This document shows positions 16,912-24,917 of a DNA stretch of 44,899 bases, in pieces. The notes beneath the pieces are model-generated. The model did no database searches. It worked only from the letters and a program-made list of their open reading frames with translations, and was not told the DNA's origin. The translations under genes were made by a program, and so were the position numbers. The stretch comes from Candidatus Chloroploca asiatica (GTDB lineage Bacteria > Chloroflexota > Chloroflexia > Chloroflexales > Chloroflexaceae), in contig NZ_LYXE01000104.1 of assembly GCF_002532075.1 (NCBI RefSeq), positions 1 to 44,899 on the forward strand, given 5' to 3'. Numbering within the stretch: position 1 is the first letter of the stretch; each line of letters opens with the position of its first letter.

Positions 16912-17748
16912 ATGGCTCAAGCGGTGAAAAAACCAGGACGTGCGGTGCGCTTGCCTGCGTGGCGAACAGTTGCCTACGAGATTGCCCTGAACGGCTGGCG
17001 CATTCTGCGTGAGACCGTCAATGATTTTAGCCTCTGGCGCTTGATCGAGTATCCGTGGGCCACCCGGGCCCTCGAAGTGCAGCCTGGTGATCTTGTGCTT
17101 GACCTTGGCTCGGGCACGTCGTCGTATCCCCACATGCTCGCGAAAGAGGGCGTTGATGTGATCGTGCTCGAACTTGATGCCGATCGGGTGCGTTGGCAAC
17201 TGGCCAAGCGACGCGCCACGGCACGTCGAGGCGATGGGCGCTTCTTTCCTCTTGTGGCGAGTGCGACGGCGATGCCGATCCGCGACGAAAGTGTCCAGCG
17301 CATTGCGGCGGTCTCGTCGCTCGAGCATATTCCCGATGATGAGGCCGTTGGCCGTGAACTGGCGCGCGTGCTCGCCCCTGGTGGCCTGGCGGCGCTGACC
17401 TTGCCCTATACCAGCAAGGGTCGCACCGATTTCTTCAAGGGGATCAGGAAATTTCTTCCCGCTGGCCCGAATGCATTTGTGCAGGAGGGGAAAGCCGGCT
17501 CGTTTTTTCGCTTTTATACCGAGGCCGATCTGCATCGGGTCTATGTTGCGCCTGGCGCACTGAAGATCAGTCCGCTCGAGGGTTTCGGGCGCTCGATCCT
17601 CAATGGCCGCTATCACGAGACGCGCCTGACGCGCTATTGGCGGCGTTTTGTGCTCAAAGATCTGTTGCTGGCCTTGATTGTGCATCCCCTCGAAGAACGC
17701 TTTGATCGCAGCGATCCGCTCTATGTGATGTTTACATTACGTAAGTAA
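16912..17748 (+). CDS. Class I SAM-dependent methyltransferase
   Basis: A 278-residue methyltransferase. LVLDLGSGTSSYPHMLAKEG is motif I (SAM binding), VIVLELDADRV is the acidic loop after beta-2, and AAVSSLEHIPDDEAVGRELARVLAPGGLAALTLPY covers motifs II and III as in Methyltransf_11 proteins. ATG 16912 has GAGGA upstream and lies 7 bp after the previous stop; the open frame extends slightly into the previous gene. The substrate is unknown; placement between two membrane glycosyltransferase-like genes suggests a surface glycan or lipid. Confidence 0.8.
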   Translation: MAQAVKKPGRAVRLPAWRTVAYEIALNGWRILRETVNDFSLWRLIEYPWATRALEVQPGDLVLDLGSGTSSYPHMLAKEGVDVIVLELDADRVRWQLAKRRATARRGDGRFFPLVASATAMPIRDESVQRIAAVSSLEHIPDDEAVGRELARVLAPGGLAALTLPYTSKGRTDFFKGIRKFLPAGPNAFVQEGKAGSFFRFYTEADLHRVYVAPGALKISPLEGFGRSILNGRYHETRLTRYWRRFVLKDLLLALIVHPLEERFDRSDPLYVMFTLRK

Positions 17749-17768
17749 TCACGGGGCTATCTTCGCCC

Positions 17769-20282
17769 ATGCCTTCTGATCAGCTTTCGATTGTTACACA
17801 AGCCACGCAGCGCGACATAACCTCGGGTTTGTCTCGCCTTGGCCGTAGCTTGCCACTTGTACTGGTACTGCTCGCGGCACTTGCGGTCTTGTTGCTCGGG
17901 TTGCGTCCGCCGACCTTTGCGCCGGTTGCCAGCGGCCACCTTGACCTCGGGCCGACGTTTCTTGATGGCGTCTATGGCCCAGAAGTACACCCGGATGGCT
18001 ACACGTATCGTTGGACGACCGGGGCACCGCTGTTGCAGATGCGGGGCGCTTTTTATGCCGCCCCGGCCTACATGGCCGCGATCCGCCTGCGTGCCGAGCA
18101 TCCCGAAGCACCGCAGCCCTTTACCATGCTCGTCGGTGGTCGTCCGGTCGCCGAGGCCACCCCCGAGGTCCAGTTTCGCACGTATCGGATGTTGCTCGGG
18201 CCGGGTAGCGGCGAGGGGGCCGAACTCTGGTTAGCCTTGCAGACGCCGACGTTTGTGGCGTCTGGTGAAAATCCGCGTCCGCTCGGGGTTGTGCTCACCG
18301 ATCTGCGCCTGGTGCCAGTGGCCCAGCTTGATCTGCGTGGAGCGAGCGCGACCGCCCTGGGCCTGCTGCTGCTCTGGGGGGCGTTGCGGCTCGCGGGGGT
18401 ACCAGCGCCAACGACGCTGGCGCTGATCACGCTGGCCGCCAGCGCCAGCGTCGCCCTCGTCGCCTTGCCCCGACCGCCGGTGGTGCCATTGCTTGGCCTC
18501 GGCACCATTGGCTTGATCAGTGTTTTCGTTGCAGCGGTGCTTGCACAGTCCTCCACGCTTGCAGCGAGAGAGTTTTTGTCGGATCGTGCCCTGATGCCTG
18601 TTTCCCCTCACCCCCCTGCCCCCCTCGTCCACACGTTGCTCCTGAGCTTCTTCACGCTCATCGTCGTCTTGAGCGGGCGCATCTGGCCGCCGTGGCTCTC
18701 GGATGATGCCTTCATCTCGTTTCGTTATGCGCAGAATCTCGTGCAGGGGCATGGCCTGGTCTATAACCCTGGCGAACGGGTCGAAGGGTACACCAATTTT
18801 CTCTGGACAATGCTGGCAGCGCTTGGCTTGCGCCTCGGCGGGGATCTGGTGATCTGGAGCCACCTGGCTGGCGTGGTGCTTGGTGTGGTGCTGGTGCTGC
18901 TGACCTTTGCGCTGGCAAGCCGCTTGATCGGGGCGCCGTGGGGCCTCGTTGCCGCACTGATCGTCGCTACCAGCCAGAGCGTTCTGCTCTACACGGGACG
19001 CGGCTCGGGGTTAGAGACGGGCTTCTTTGCCGTACTGATGCTTGCCGTCGCATGCGCCTATCTCTGGCCGGAACAGGTGACCTTGCGCACCGCCATAGTG
19101 ACGGGCTTGATCGCTGGCCTGGCGGCTCTGACACGCCCCGAAGGCGCGATGGTCTTTGCGTTGACGGCAGCGCATCTGTTTGTCAAGGCGATCATAGATA
19201 GTCGGTTTGGTCTCTCTTCTTCGCGGCGACAGCGAGAGGAACCGGGGCAGGCGAGCGAAGGGGGACAACGCATCACCTATGTAGCGACAACCGTGCTGCC
19301 GCTGGTCGGCGCGTTTGCCCTGCTCTTTGGGCCCTATCTGCTCTGGCGTTTCAGCTACTATGGCGATCTGCTGCCGAACACCTTCTATGCCAAAACCGGC
19401 GGTGGGCGCGAACAGATCTGGCGTGGCCTGGCGTATGTCGGGGCGTTCACGCTCACGCTGGGCGGCCCGTTGTTGTTGATCATCCTGGTGCCGTGGGTGA
19501 CAGGGTTGCGGCACGCGCTGCAATCGTGGCGCAGTTATATGCTACTGGTGGTCGTCATCTACACCATCTATATCATCATAGTGGGCGGTGATCACTTCCG
19601 CGGCGAGCGCTTTTTTGTCCCGCTGGTGCCATGGTTTGCGATCCTGCTTGCCGATGGCCTTGCCCAGATCATGCGCCTACAGCCGGTGGGACGTGCTCAC
19701 CCTTCGCCTGGGAACGAGGGCGTCCCGCCCTCGAACGCACCCCGAGGGCGGGACGCCCTCGCGCCCAGCGTGCTGACGCCCTCGAACGCACCCCGAGCGC
19801 GGGACGCCCTCGCGCCCAGGATGGTATCCAGCGTCCTGATCATCAGCCTACTGATCGCGGGGAGCCTGGCCGTCACGCGGACGATGCGGAGTGACACCGA
19901 CATCATTATGCAAGGGCTTGACGAAAGCGTCTGGATCTGGCGCGAACTCGGGTGGTGGCTCGCAGATCAAGACGATCCAACGGCAACGATGGCGGCAGCA
20001 GGGGCCGGAGCGGTCGCCTTTTACAGCGAGCGTACCATCATTGACATGCACGGATTGACGGATCTTCATATCGGGCGCCTGGCGATCGAAGGCATGGGGA
20101 GTGGGGTCGCGGGCCACGAAAAACGCGACCCAGACTACCTGCTCAACGTGCGGCGCGTCACCTACATCCCCGCCCTCTGGGACTACTATTTCCAACCCGA
20201 CTTTGATTTGAACGAGCAGTACGAATTGCATGGCATCACAACGCGGGCGGGACGAGCCATGGGGATGTGGGTGCGGCGGTAG
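17769..20282 (+). CDS. GT-C glycosyltransferase (AftB/GT39-like) with in-frame repeat insert
   Basis: An 837-residue polytopic membrane protein. SDDAFISFRYAQNLVQGHGLVYNP then GERVEGYTNFLWTML is the DD..I..RYA.NL..G.G.VFNPGE.VEGYTNFLW signature of GT-C enzymes related to mycobacterial AftB; the Asp pair should be catalytic and use a polyprenyl-phosphate sugar. GDLLPNTFYAKTGGG and GGDHFRGERFFVPLVPW are further family blocks. The first 300 residues hold a separate membrane and beta-rich region. Residues about 647-684 (19708-19820) are encoded by 1.5 copies of a dispersed palindromic repeat, Ala/Pro/Arg-rich and unlike the family. ATG 17769 lies 20 bp after the methyltransferase gene. Confidence 0.75.
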   Translation: MPSDQLSIVTQATQRDITSGLSRLGRSLPLVLVLLAALAVLLLGLRPPTFAPVASGHLDLGPTFLDGVYGPEVHPDGYTYRWTTGAPLLQMRGAFYAAPAYMAAIRLRAEHPEAPQPFTMLVGGRPVAEATPEVQFRTYRMLLGPGSGEGAELWLALQTPTFVASGENPRPLGVVLTDLRLVPVAQLDLRGASATALGLLLLWGALRLAGVPAPTTLALITLAASASVALVALPRPPVVPLLGLGTIGLISVFVAAVLAQSSTLAAREFLSDRALMPVSPHPPAPLVHTLLLSFFTLIVVLSGRIWPPWLSDDAFISFRYAQNLVQGHGLVYNPGERVEGYTNFLWTMLAALGLRLGGDLVIWSHLAGVVLGVVLVLLTFALASRLIGAPWGLVAALIVATSQSVLLYTGRGSGLETGFFAVLMLAVACAYLWPEQVTLRTAIVTGLIAGLAALTRPEGAMVFALTAAHLFVKAIIDSRFGLSSSRRQREEPGQASEGGQRITYVATTVLPLVGAFALLFGPYLLWRFSYYGDLLPNTFYAKTGGGREQIWRGLAYVGAFTLTLGGPLLLIILVPWVTGLRHALQSWRSYMLLVVVIYTIYIIIVGGDHFRGERFFVPLVPWFAILLADGLAQIMRLQPVGRAHPSPGNEGVPPSNAPRGRDALAPSVLTPSNAPRARDALAPRMVSSVLIISLLIAGSLAVTRTMRSDTDIIMQGLDESVWIWRELGWWLADQDDPTATMAAAGAGAVAFYSERTIIDMHGLTDLHIGRLAIEGMGSGVAGHEKRDPDYLLNVRRVTYIPALWDYYFQPDFDLNEQYELHGITTRAGRAMGMWVRR
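19708..19820 (+). repeat. Palindromic repeat inserted in frame in a coding gene
   Basis: A near-perfect palindrome with 26-bp arms (19708-19733 / 19744-19769) and a 10-nt loop, followed by a second partial copy up to 19820. Related partial copies occur in non-coding DNA at 4833-4869 and about 24650-24682. Here it stays in frame and adds about 37 residues. Confidence 0.8.
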
Positions 20283-20319
20283 GGACGAGGCAGCGCAAAG
20301 AAGGTTGCCCGCTCGGGTT

Positions 20320-20392
20320 GACGCAAAGGCGCAAACGCGCAAAGGTGTGTGTGGAGGTGGGTCAACCCTTCGCGCCTTCGCGCCTTTGCGTC
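20320..20392. repeat. GACGCAAAGGCGC palindromic repeat
   Basis: Inverted repeat with 13-bp outer arms GACGCAAAGGCGC (20320-20332) / GCGCCTTTGCGTC (20380-20392) and partly complementary inner units. It lies in the 122-bp gap between convergent genes. Related units occur at 24733-24773 and 42072-42100. Confidence 0.7.
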
Positions 20393-20404
20393 AAAAAAAC
20401 CATC

Positions 20405-21244
20405 CTACCCTTGCTCCGCCACGTCGGGCGCAGGATGCGCGGAGGGCGTGGTTGCCATCAGACGTTCTAACTCGGCTTTCAACTCGGCAAAGGTTGTCGG
20501 GGTCAGCCCCGTGGCCTGCGTGATCACCTGCCACGCCGTGCCTGCCGCAAGCAACTGCTCGATTAACTCAACCTTGCCCTTGAGTTCGCCTCTGATCTCA
20601 CCTTTGATCTCACCTTTTTGCAAGCCTTCTTCAATGAGTTCTTCGGCATAGGTCATAAGCTCACCTCCTAACTGCGTATGTTGCTGCACCACCGTCTCCA
20701 GCAGTTCCATGACGACCGCACGTTCCTGGGTCGCAAACAGATAGAGAAAAAAGGTCTGGTGCGTCTCGCCGCGCCCCGAGGCGAGCAACTCGGCCAGTAA
20801 CGGCATCGCCGCCGCCAGCACCGCTTGCGCCTGCGCCCGCATCGCTGCCATCAGCAACAGTTGCGTGATCTGCCCCTTGAGCCCGCCCTTCACCGCGCTC
20901 GGCGGCATGCCCGACTGGTCAATCAGATAGTGGCGCACGTGCGGCGTCAACGTTGCGTCCCACCCTGGCACCTCTGGAAAGAGATCGGCCAGGTTGGTTG
21001 AATAGCTCCAGGCTCGCCGTCCCTGATAGAAGACCATCGGGATGATGGGCCGCAACTGCGTTTGCTGTGGCGCGGCTTTGAACGACTCGTCCCAGATCCG
21101 ACACATATAGTTCAACAAGCGCAGGCGCATCCAAGGATCCGGCGTCGATTGATGCTCAAACAAAAGATAGAGGTGTCGTGATGATGCTGGATAATCCGAT
21201 GCATGGTGGCTCCTCGCTGCGGGTTGATAAGAGGAGTATAGCAT
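20405..21244 (-). pseudogene. Truncated Rpn/YhgA-type recombination-promoting nuclease
   Basis: About 280 residues matching the Rpn (PD-(D/E)XK 'transposase') family from the core strand onward: [28 protein letters not shown], then [14 protein letters not shown]. The C-terminus carries the Glu/Lys/Gly-rich EGLQKGEIKGEIRGELKGK repeats typical of the family. The N-terminal 60-80 residues, including the HD.F segment and the catalytic Asp strand, are missing. A good ribosome site with ATG at 21204 lies in another frame and would encode a short stub, consistent with an internal deletion. The frame also runs upstream through MITE-like copy C without a stop. It is probably inactive. Confidence 0.7.
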
Positions 21245-21276
21245 GGTTGTGCGGTAGAAGGTAAGAGCTATGCTAT

Positions 21277-21417
21277 AGGGTGATTGCATCATACGAAAGC
21301 GGATACAACGGGGCACCCGCAAGGGGTGCCCGTACACCGGATTCGGCCCCTGGCCCTGTAGGGGCACCCCTGGCGGGTGCCCTGGTGGGGTGCATACACG
21401 GAAGATGCAATCGCCCT
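21277..21417 (-). repeat. MITE-like element, copy C (inverted)
   Basis: Terminal repeats AGGGTGATTGCATC (21277-21290) and GATGCAATCGCCCT (21404-21417) enclose the two hairpin blocks and the short core, in reverse orientation to copy B. A solo terminus AGGGCGATTGCG (21429-21440) lies directly beside it, a leftover of a second copy. It sits between an Rpn remnant and a LuxR-HTH remnant. Confidence 0.85.
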
Positions 21418-21482
21418 GGTGGAGATGCAGGGCGATTGCGTCTTCGGTTGGTGCGAGCCGCAACGGCGGGCACTGCGTTTTT

Positions 21483-21575
21483 AACTACGTACGAGGCCTA
21501 TACCAGAAGCATCAGATCCCCAACCGTACTACAGTTGCAATTCGGTACTATAGCCATATAGGACTTTTGTCTTAG
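21483..21575 (+). pseudogene. LuxR-type HTH remnant (3' end)
   Basis: The translated fragment NYVRGLYQKHQIPNRTTVAI matches the C-terminal half of the intact HTH gene 300 bp downstream (HYVRSICQKLRVPNRTAAAI). The 5' half is absent, and MITE-like sequence lies just upstream. It is a decayed paralogue of the gene at 21885-22103. Confidence 0.75.
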
Positions 21576-21884
21576 TTCAAAAAGTCGTATGGCAATTATT
21601 TGCATTTGATGTTAATCTAGACAAGGACTAAGGTTGTATTTTTGCTTGCACTTTACATAATTTTAATATGTCCATTTTTTTGAATCTTAAGATGGCTAAG
21701 ATTTAATCTATGAAGAGTTTCAAATATTGTATGAATAGTTATGCGAAGAATCACCGCCCACATATCGAGAACCCCCTATGAGATCCAATGTCGGAAACTT
21801 CGACACATGTAGGTTTAGTATCATTGATGACCTTTGCCAGCAGATCGCCTTGTTGTATGGGCTGATATACCCTGAAGGTTGCAA
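21576..21884. other. AT-rich intergenic region
   Basis: About 310 bp, clearly more AT-rich than the surrounding DNA. No ORF, repeat or strong promoter is seen apart from AT-rich -10-like stretches. It separates the HTH remnant from the intact HTH gene and presumably contains that gene's promoter. Confidence 0.5.
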
Positions 21885-22103
21885 ATGAGCTATGCCATGC
21901 CACGTGATGTAAAGCCTCTAACCGATCAAGAGTGCAAAGTGATCAAACTTATTGCTCAGGGCAAGACAAACCGCGAGATTGCGTATGACATGGGCTTGGC
22001 TTCTTCGACCGTAAAGCACTATGTGCGCAGCATATGTCAGAAGTTGCGGGTTCCCAACCGTACAGCTGCCGCGATTCGGTATTACAGAGACCTGGATGCA
22101 TAA
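21885..22103 (+). CDS. Stand-alone LuxR/GerE-type HTH protein
   Basis: A 72-residue protein consisting of only a LuxR-family DNA-binding domain. LTDQECKVIKLIAQGKTNREIAYDMGLASSTVKHYVRSICQKL is the four-helix HTH with the usual NREIA..M..S..TVK recognition segment. Size and layout resemble Bacillus GerE, which also lacks a sensor domain. ATG 21885 is preceded by GAAGG. It may be a small regulator or the surviving end of a larger gene; the homologous remnant upstream shows that the locus was duplicated and has decayed. Targets are unknown. Confidence 0.75.
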   Translation: MSYAMPRDVKPLTDQECKVIKLIAQGKTNREIAYDMGLASSTVKHYVRSICQKLRVPNRTAAAIRYYRDLDA

Positions 22104-22154
22104 TCACAGGATGGAACTGTGAAAAGCCCGCCGAAATCCAGGACACTTCTTGGT

Positions 22155-22688
22155 ATGCAGATACCCGACATCAACCTGGATGCCCTTCCCGATCTGGCAA
22201 CGCGTCAGATCGTGGTGCAGTTGTTTAACCTGATTGAGGCACTCGCGGCGGAAAACGCGGCCGTGCGACGCGAGAATCAGCAACTGTGTGATGGGAATGC
22301 ACGGCTCAAAGGTGGGTCGCGAAAATCCGACATTAAGCCGCCGGTGGGTGCCCGCCGGCGGGTGCGCAAACGTGATGTGAGCTTTGGCCCGCAGTCGCAG
22401 ACAGGTGCGTATGCCTGGGATACCTTCCAAACCCTGGCGGCCACCGCCGCCAAACTCGGCCTCGGGTTCTTGCCGTATCTCCGCGACCGGTTGGTCAGTC
22501 CTGCCACCACACCCTTATGGCGAAGCGGATTGCCGCGCGGGTTGGCCTTGCCGCCCAGCCAGTGGGTTGATCCAGCGGTTTTGGAGAGGATGCCACATAT
22601 CTACAAATTATCACATGATGCTCACTGGACAACCCACATCGTATTGCCACCTATGACAGTGAGCCGCTATTCCGCTACTGAAGAGTAA
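22155..22688 (+). pseudogene. Transposase remnant (IS66-like) with internal deletion
   Basis: The first 55 residues (IPDINLDALPDLATRQIVVQ, then a coiled-coil LIEALAAENAAVRRENQQL) look like the N-terminus of an IS66-type transposase. Directly after it, DVSFGPQSQTGAYAWDTFQT and LGLGFLPYLRDRL resemble the extreme C-terminal part of the same type. The whole catalytic DDE core is missing, so this is a fused-ends deletion product rather than an active enzyme. An in-frame GTG at 22119 could extend the start. No terminal inverted repeats were identified. Confidence 0.6.
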
Positions 22689-22797
22689 GAAAGGAGTGCT
22701 TTCTCAGCGCAGATCGTTGTACAGCGTAGCCCGCTCGTCGTTGCCCATGTGACCGAATTGTATATGGACAGCTTTGTGTTAAGGAGAGAATACTCAT

Positions 22798-24378
22798 ATG
22801 ATGAGTCTGCATAAGCGCACGTTCACAATTATCACGATGATGCTCCTCGTCATCTTGACGAGTCTCAACATCCCGTCAGTTATGGCTCAAAATAAGGGGC
22901 CAGGCAACATCGCTCCTGCTCAGGCATCTACGCGCACCATCAATGGGGCACCTCTGAGCGTGAGTGTCCTGAATGATTTAGCGATGTCAGTGGATTTTGA
23001 TGGCCGAGAGCAATTCTTCGAAGAGACGGCTGGCGGTACCTTTGTCGTGGTTGATGGCGTGGTGTATGGTAGCACGCCACCAGCAGGTGGAAATTTTACT
23101 CCACGTTCCTTTACTCCAGTATCCAATAGTCCGGTCTCTGGCAGCGGTACAACTGCCGATCCTTTCACGATCACGACAGTGGTCAGTGCTGGCTCCACCG
23201 GGGTGCAAATTACCCAGGTTACCACATACGTGAATGGGACACCGCTCTATCAGGTCGATGTGACAGCTCGTAATACGTCCACTGTTCAGCGGAACGTGCG
23301 CATTTTTCATGCTGCCGATCTCTTTCTCAACTTCCCTGGTAACCGACTTGATTACGGTTTTGGCTTTTTTGATCCAGCAACTGGAGCGATTGGGGCGCTT
23401 TCGCAAAATAGTCTCAATGTTCAAGTCTTCATCCCTATTACAGCACCGTCGGCGTTTCAAGAAGCCCGTTTCGCTACTATATGGGCCCAAATCGGTGGCC
23501 CGAACGGGGCCGCTGGGCCGGGTTTCAATAATACGTTTGATCCCACCTTCCACGATGTGGGTGCCGGGTTACAGTTCGATCGAACGCTTGCTGCTGGTAC
23601 CAGTGCAACTGTGAGCCTGTTGGGCGGATTTGGTCTTGCTTCAGACGTCGGAGTTTCAGTTCCTTCTGCTGATACATCAATCCCTGCGAATGTCTGGGTC
23701 GTCAATCGTTCTACCCCCAATCATGGTGCGCCAGTTGGATCGATCATTACGTCGCAGATCGTCACCAAAAATATTGGCGATGGGCGAGCCAGGGATGTGC
23801 GCATCACTGTACCTTTTGATCCTGGCAAGGTGCGCTTGCTTGATGCGAATTTTAGTTCTAATTCGGCCTGGGTTTCGAGTGTGGTGACAAATTCGTTGAC
23901 CATCAATACCGGGCCAGTCGGTGCCCGCGGTGGGGTGATTACCAGTACGTTGCGCTTCCAGGTACTTGAGACACTCCATAGCGGAGTGGCATTGGGTGAA
24001 CGCCTGTCCTTTACCTGGTTTGACGATGCGCGTGGCGGCAGTGGCAGTGGTAATTTGCCTATTCTTGCCACGGCTAGCAGCGTAGACAATCGGCCTACCT
24101 ATATCCTGAATGTCAGTCCGGCGAATACCGGAACCGCAGGGACACGCTTCACTTTTGCCAGCAACATTTTTGCGGCGAATGAACCCGTTGGAGTCTGGTA
24201 TAACCTGCCTGATGGCACTTCGACGCGGGAAGTTGGTACCTTCCGGGCTAATGCTGACGGAAGCATGAGTGTTACTTTCAATTCGCCTGGTAATCTAGAA
24301 CCAGGTGCATACTCGATGGTCTTCTATGGCCTTTGGACGGAGTTCTCGGCGGTTGCGCCGTTCACGATTACGCGCTAA
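22798..24378 (+). CDS. Secreted protein of unknown function
   Basis: A 526-residue protein with a signal peptide (basic MMSLHKR, a hydrophobic core to about residue 28, then a likely cut after VMA). The rest is Thr/Ser/Gly/Asn-rich with beta-strand character and no cysteines in the mature part. Residues about 300-430 (VTKNIGDGRARDVRITVPFD..) resemble DUF11/CARDB-like adhesion or stalk modules. The last 85 residues (YILNVSPANTGTAGTRFTFA..) look like a further Ig-like unit. AAGGAGAG lies before ATG 22798. No enzymatic motif is seen; it is likely a cell-surface or extracellular protein. A hairpin follows 25 bp after the stop. Confidence 0.7.
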   Translation: MMSLHKRTFTIITMMLLVILTSLNIPSVMAQNKGPGNIAPAQASTRTINGAPLSVSVLNDLAMSVDFDGREQFFEETAGGTFVVVDGVVYGSTPPAGGNFTPRSFTPVSNSPVSGSGTTADPFTITTVVSAGSTGVQITQVTTYVNGTPLYQVDVTARNTSTVQRNVRIFHAADLFLNFPGNRLDYGFGFFDPATGAIGALSQNSLNVQVFIPITAPSAFQEARFATIWAQIGGPNGAAGPGFNNTFDPTFHDVGAGLQFDRTLAAGTSATVSLLGGFGLASDVGVSVPSADTSIPANVWVVNRSTPNHGAPVGSIITSQIVTKNIGDGRARDVRITVPFDPGKVRLLDANFSSNSAWVSSVVTNSLTINTGPVGARGGVITSTLRFQVLETLHSGVALGERLSFTWFDDARGGSGSGNLPILATASSVDNRPTYILNVSPANTGTAGTRFTFASNIFAANEPVGVWYNLPDGTSTREVGTFRANADGSMSVTFNSPGNLEPGAYSMVFYGLWTEFSAVAPFTITR

Positions 24379-24403
24379 CTCCCGTCGGTACATTTACCGC
24401 AAC

Positions 24404-24441
24404 GCACATGCCCCTAAATCGGAAGATCTGGGGGCATGTGC
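24404..24441 (+). terminator. Hairpin after the secreted-protein gene
   Basis: Perfect 11-bp arms (GCACATGCCCC at 24404-24414 and its complement at 24431-24441) with a 16-nt loop, 25 bp after the stop at 24378. No T-run directly follows, so terminator function is likely but not certain. Confidence 0.55.
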
Positions 24442-24917
24442 ATGGTGATTCGCTGTGATTTTTCGACTTTGTCCAACTTGTCGATCAAAGCGGTTTACTG
24501 CCAAAACCTATCAACCCTTATTCTAATAGCTCAACGTTGTTCTGTAATTTGCAAGGCTGTAAAGCATTTCTTATTTTTTGCATGTCCTATTTCGCACCCG
24601 AAGTTCAAAAAGATGGCTGCTCTTTTCGTCTATGTGGTTATGCTCCAGGCGGGCGGGACTCCCGCGCTCCCAGGGCGCACCCATCCACCCTTTTCAGACA
24701 ACCTCTGATGAGCGCACCTACGCTAACAACGTTGCGCCTTCGCGCCTTTGCGCCTTTGCGTCAAAAAAACCACCTTATTAGCCCTCGCCCGCCGCTAACA
24801 GGTAGCTATCAGGTTCCTGGGTGGAACTTTTTACGCACACGAGCGTTATATTATGGTAGCATCGTACTATCATCCTGCCTTCTGCGTCAGGTCGCTATGC
24901 TGCGCCACTGGGACATC
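24442..24917. other. Repeat-bearing intergenic region upstream of a GT4 gene
   Basis: About 475 bp without a convincing gene. It holds a diverged reverse copy of the GGGCGTCCCGC-type repeat around 24650-24682, and tandem GCGCCTTTGCG units with a TCAAAAAAACC end at 24733-24773 that match the right side of the repeat at 20320-20400. An AT-rich TATATTAT stretch near 24847 could be part of a promoter for the glycosyltransferase gene. Confidence 0.55.

Noticed and set aside
20320-20400. Rho-independent terminator for the glycosyltransferase gene
   Set aside because: The stem is followed by an A-run, not a T-run, on the plus strand, and the sequence belongs to a dispersed repeat family; terminator function is not supported.
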